From contig CALIJG010000016.1 in assembly GCA_938018005.1 (NCBI GenBank), positions 1 through 24,533 on the forward strand: a stretch of DNA of 24,533 bases, given 5' to 3'. This stretch comes from an uncultured Candidatus Saccharibacteria bacterium. GTDB taxonomy: Bacteria; Patescibacteriota; Saccharimonadia; Saccharimonadales; Saccharimonadaceae. The notes under the pieces are model-generated. The model was not told where the DNA came from. It ran no database searches and saw nothing but the letters and a program-made list of their open reading frames with translations. The position numbers were made by a program, and so were the translations under genes. This document shows, piece by piece, positions 22,957-24,533 of the stretch (positions within the stretch are counted from its first letter, which is position 1; every line of letters starts with the position of its first letter).

Positions 22957-24282
22957 ATGCACACACAATTTGATGCACTGATTATTGGTTTTGGTAAGGC
23001 GGGCAAGACGCTGGCGGTAGCGCTGGCTGGGGTGGGTCAGCGGGTCGCGCTGGTGGAGCAATCGCCGCAGATGTATGGTGGGACGTGTATTAATATTGCG
23101 TGTATTCCGACTAAAACGCTGGTGAGTGCGGCAGCGGCTGGCCAGTCGATCGACGAAGCGTTTGCGCGCAAGACAGCGGTCGTGACCAAGCTTAATAGCA
23201 AGAACTACCACATGCTCGCGGATAACCCGGGCGTGATGGTTATTGATGGCGTTGCGTCGTTTGTTGATGCGCACACGGTGAGCGTCCAGGCGGGTGAGGA
23301 GCATATTGAGCTGCAGGCAGATCGGTTGTTTATTAATACCGGTGCAGTGCCAGTGATGCCAGCGATTGCTGGCCTTGAGCAATCGGCTCATGTCTATACC
23401 AGTACGGAGGCGCTCAACCAGCAGCTTAAGCCACGGCGGCTAGCGGTGATTGGCGCTGGGCCGATTGGCCTCGAGTTTGCCTCGACTTATGCAGCCCTTG
23501 GCGTGGAGGTCACGCTCTACCATCGCCGAGCGCAGCTGCTTCCGCACGAAGAGCCATCTGTCGCGCAGGCAGTTGCTCAGGCTTTGGAGGGGCAGGGTAT
23601 AACACTGGTGCTTGCATCAGATATACAGCAGGTGCGCGATACAGACCACGGCGTTGCTGTGATGAGTGGCAGTGATGAGCAAGTATATGATGCCGTGCTC
23701 GTGGCCGCTGGCCGCCAGCCCAATACAAGCCAGCTTGGCCTCGCCGCCGCTGGTGTGGAGACTGACGAGCGCGGTGCGATTATCGTTAATGACCAATTGC
23801 AGACCACTCAGCCGCACATTTGGGCGCTCGGCGATGTCAATGGTGGGCCGCAGTATACCTATGTGTCGCTCGACGACTTTCGTATCGTAAAGAGCCAGCT
23901 CCTTGGTGATGGGAGCTATACGCGGGATCGGCGTGCAGTATTGCCTCATGTGATATTTATGCAGACACCACTGGCGCGTGTTGGCCTGACCGAAGTAGCA
24001 GCCCGCGCGCAGTATGGCGATGATGTGAAGGTTAAGGAGTTACCGGCTATGGCAGTACCACGCATGCATGTTGATAATAAAACAACGGGGTTACTCAAAG
24101 CAGTGATCCAGCCATCGACAGGCCGCATTCTTGGCGCGACGCTCTTTTGCCAGCAGGCGCCGGAGGTGATCAACACCATCAAAACCGTGATGGATGCTGG
24201 CTTGCCCTACACCACGCTGCGCGACCAGATATTCACTCACCCAACGGTGAGTGAGGCGTTGAATGATTTGTTTGCGCTGTAA
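22957..24282 (+). CDS. rclA: RclA-like FAD-dependent pyridine nucleotide-disulfide oxidoreductase
   Basis: 441 aa, full length. The FAD-binding start ALIIGFGKAGKTLAVALAG and the redox pair C44/C49 in GGTCINIACIPTKTL are very close to what I recall of E. coli RclA (GGTCINIGCIPTK). VIGAGPIGLEFASTYAALGV is the NAD(P)H-binding motif, IWALGDVNGGPQYTYVSLDD is the second FAD motif in the RclA form, and the dimer domain ends QIFTHPTVSEAL with the H428/E433 pair. RclA protects E. coli against reactive chlorine species and reduces Cu(II); an equivalent role against neutrophil-derived hypochlorous acid would suit a mucosal epibiont. A generic dihydrolipoamide dehydrogenase role is less likely given the RclA-like N-terminus. 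It is transcribed from its own promoter. Confidence 0.88.
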   Translation: MHTQFDALIIGFGKAGKTLAVALAGVGQRVALVEQSPQMYGGTCINIACIPTKTLVSAAAAGQSIDEAFARKTAVVTKLNSKNYHMLADNPGVMVIDGVASFVDAHTVSVQAGEEHIELQADRLFINTGAVPVMPAIAGLEQSAHVYTSTEALNQQLKPRRLAVIGAGPIGLEFASTYAALGVEVTLYHRRAQLLPHEEPSVAQAVAQALEGQGITLVLASDIQQVRDTDHGVAVMSGSDEQVYDAVLVAAGRQPNTSQLGLAAAGVETDERGAIIVNDQLQTTQPHIWALGDVNGGPQYTYVSLDDFRIVKSQLLGDGSYTRDRRAVLPHVIFMQTPLARVGLTEVAARAQYGDDVKVKELPAMAVPRMHVDNKTTGLLKAVIQPSTGRILGATLFCQQAPEVINTIKTVMDAGLPYTTLRDQIFTHPTVSEALNDLFAL

Positions 24283-24291
24283 ATTGACTTG

Positions 24292-24304
24292 CCATCTTAG
24301 ATGG
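24292..24304 (+). terminator. Weak hairpin after the RclA-like gene
   Basis: CCATC/GATGG with a 3-nt loop, followed by TTAATTTATTAT, 9 nt after the stop. The stem is short and the T-run broken, so it is only a candidate terminator. Confidence 0.3.
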
Positions 24305-24393
24305 TTAATTTATTATACGAGAGTTAACCCCTGTTACTAGTGTAATAGTATATTATCCTTTCAAATATAGAGGTGCGATAAAAGTAGAATATG

Positions 24394-24533
24394 CTACGCT
24401 GCCCGAAACTCATACACAAGCGCACCTGTCCTTTGTGAGAGACAGATGATGCCTAGGTCGGGCGAGCCGTGTTTGTCTGGGAGTGTTTGGCCAAGATAAT
24501 GGAAGCGAATAATACACGAGCTATCTGGTGCAG
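24394..24533 (-). CDS. 3' end of an unidentified minus-strand gene (partial)
   Basis: An open frame enters from the right edge and runs 45 codons to a TAG at 24396-24394. It includes CIIRFHYLGQTLPDKHG and ends TGALVYEFRAA. The composition looks like real protein (alternating strands, aromatic residues), and the frame stays open to the edge. The start lies outside the window. No family was recognised. Confidence 0.5.
   Translation of the reverse strand, partial: APDSSCIIRFHYLGQTLPDKHGSPDLGIICLSQRTGALVYEFRAA

Overview
The window looks like a chromosomal segment of a Candidatus Saccharibacteria (TM7, Patescibacteria/CPR) cell, most like the small-genome host-associated lineages. I base this on three things: a surface-protein family whose N-terminal export region I know from this phylum, a paired short proline-rich protein and TraD/VirD4-like ATPase, and overall gene character. 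TGA is used as a stop codon (for example hsdM and hsdS), which argues against SR1/Gracilibacteria. No rRNA, tRNA, CRISPR array, insertion sequence or replication origin was seen. The phylum call is an inference without a database search.

Layout. (1) 2-1425, minus strand: a TetR-family regulator and a membrane-anchored ferredoxin-reductase-like protein form an operon, with a consensus promoter overlapped by a perfect 10-bp inverted repeat. (2) 1552-12408: a type I restriction-modification island. A GIY-YIG protein diverges from hsdM. Between hsdM and hsdS lies a two-gene cassette (two-TM membrane protein and a winged-helix-like protein). An AlbA_2/Schlafen-type ATP-binding gene overlaps hsdS by 4 nt. 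Two self-contained pairs then separate hsdS from hsdR: a minus-strand DUF2188 plus Cas2/SinR-like pair, and a plus-strand HTH-Panacea (SocA/DUF4065) plus RelE-like pair that looks like a PanAT toxin-antitoxin module. The inserted block (about 3.7-9.2 kb) is visibly more AT-rich than hsdM and hsdR. (3) 12408-12653: a DUF167 protein, then a roughly 315-bp gene-poor gap. (4) 12969-18073: a membrane-anchored peptidoglycan/polysaccharide deacetylase diverges from the proline-rich protein and TraD/VirD4-like ATPase. (5) 18160-21221: an acidic orphan, then a minus-strand operon for an exported surface protein with an LPHTG C-terminus and a coiled-coil membrane protein. (6) 21318-24282: a short HhH protein, a membrane-anchored glycerophosphodiester phosphodiesterase and an RclA-like disulfide reductase. 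(7) 24394-24533: the 3' end of an unidentified minus-strand gene.

How it works together. The centre is an anti-invasion island: HsdM, HsdS and HsdR would modify and cut foreign DNA, and the embedded cassettes are the kind of genes often found as additional defence or addiction modules. The flanks carry envelope remodelling (deacetylase, phosphodiesterase, LPHTG protein), a secretion/DNA-translocation-type ATPase and redox defence, all plausible for an epibiont living on another bacterium within an animal host.

Most notable signals: several genes have a -10 box placed so that the predicted transcript starts at or within a few bases of the ATG (leaderless mRNAs); the DUF2188 pair has a leader of about 190 nt in which an 8-bp stem could hide its Shine-Dalgarno sequence; and the HTH-Panacea promoter has a near-perfect palindrome between its -35 and -10 boxes.
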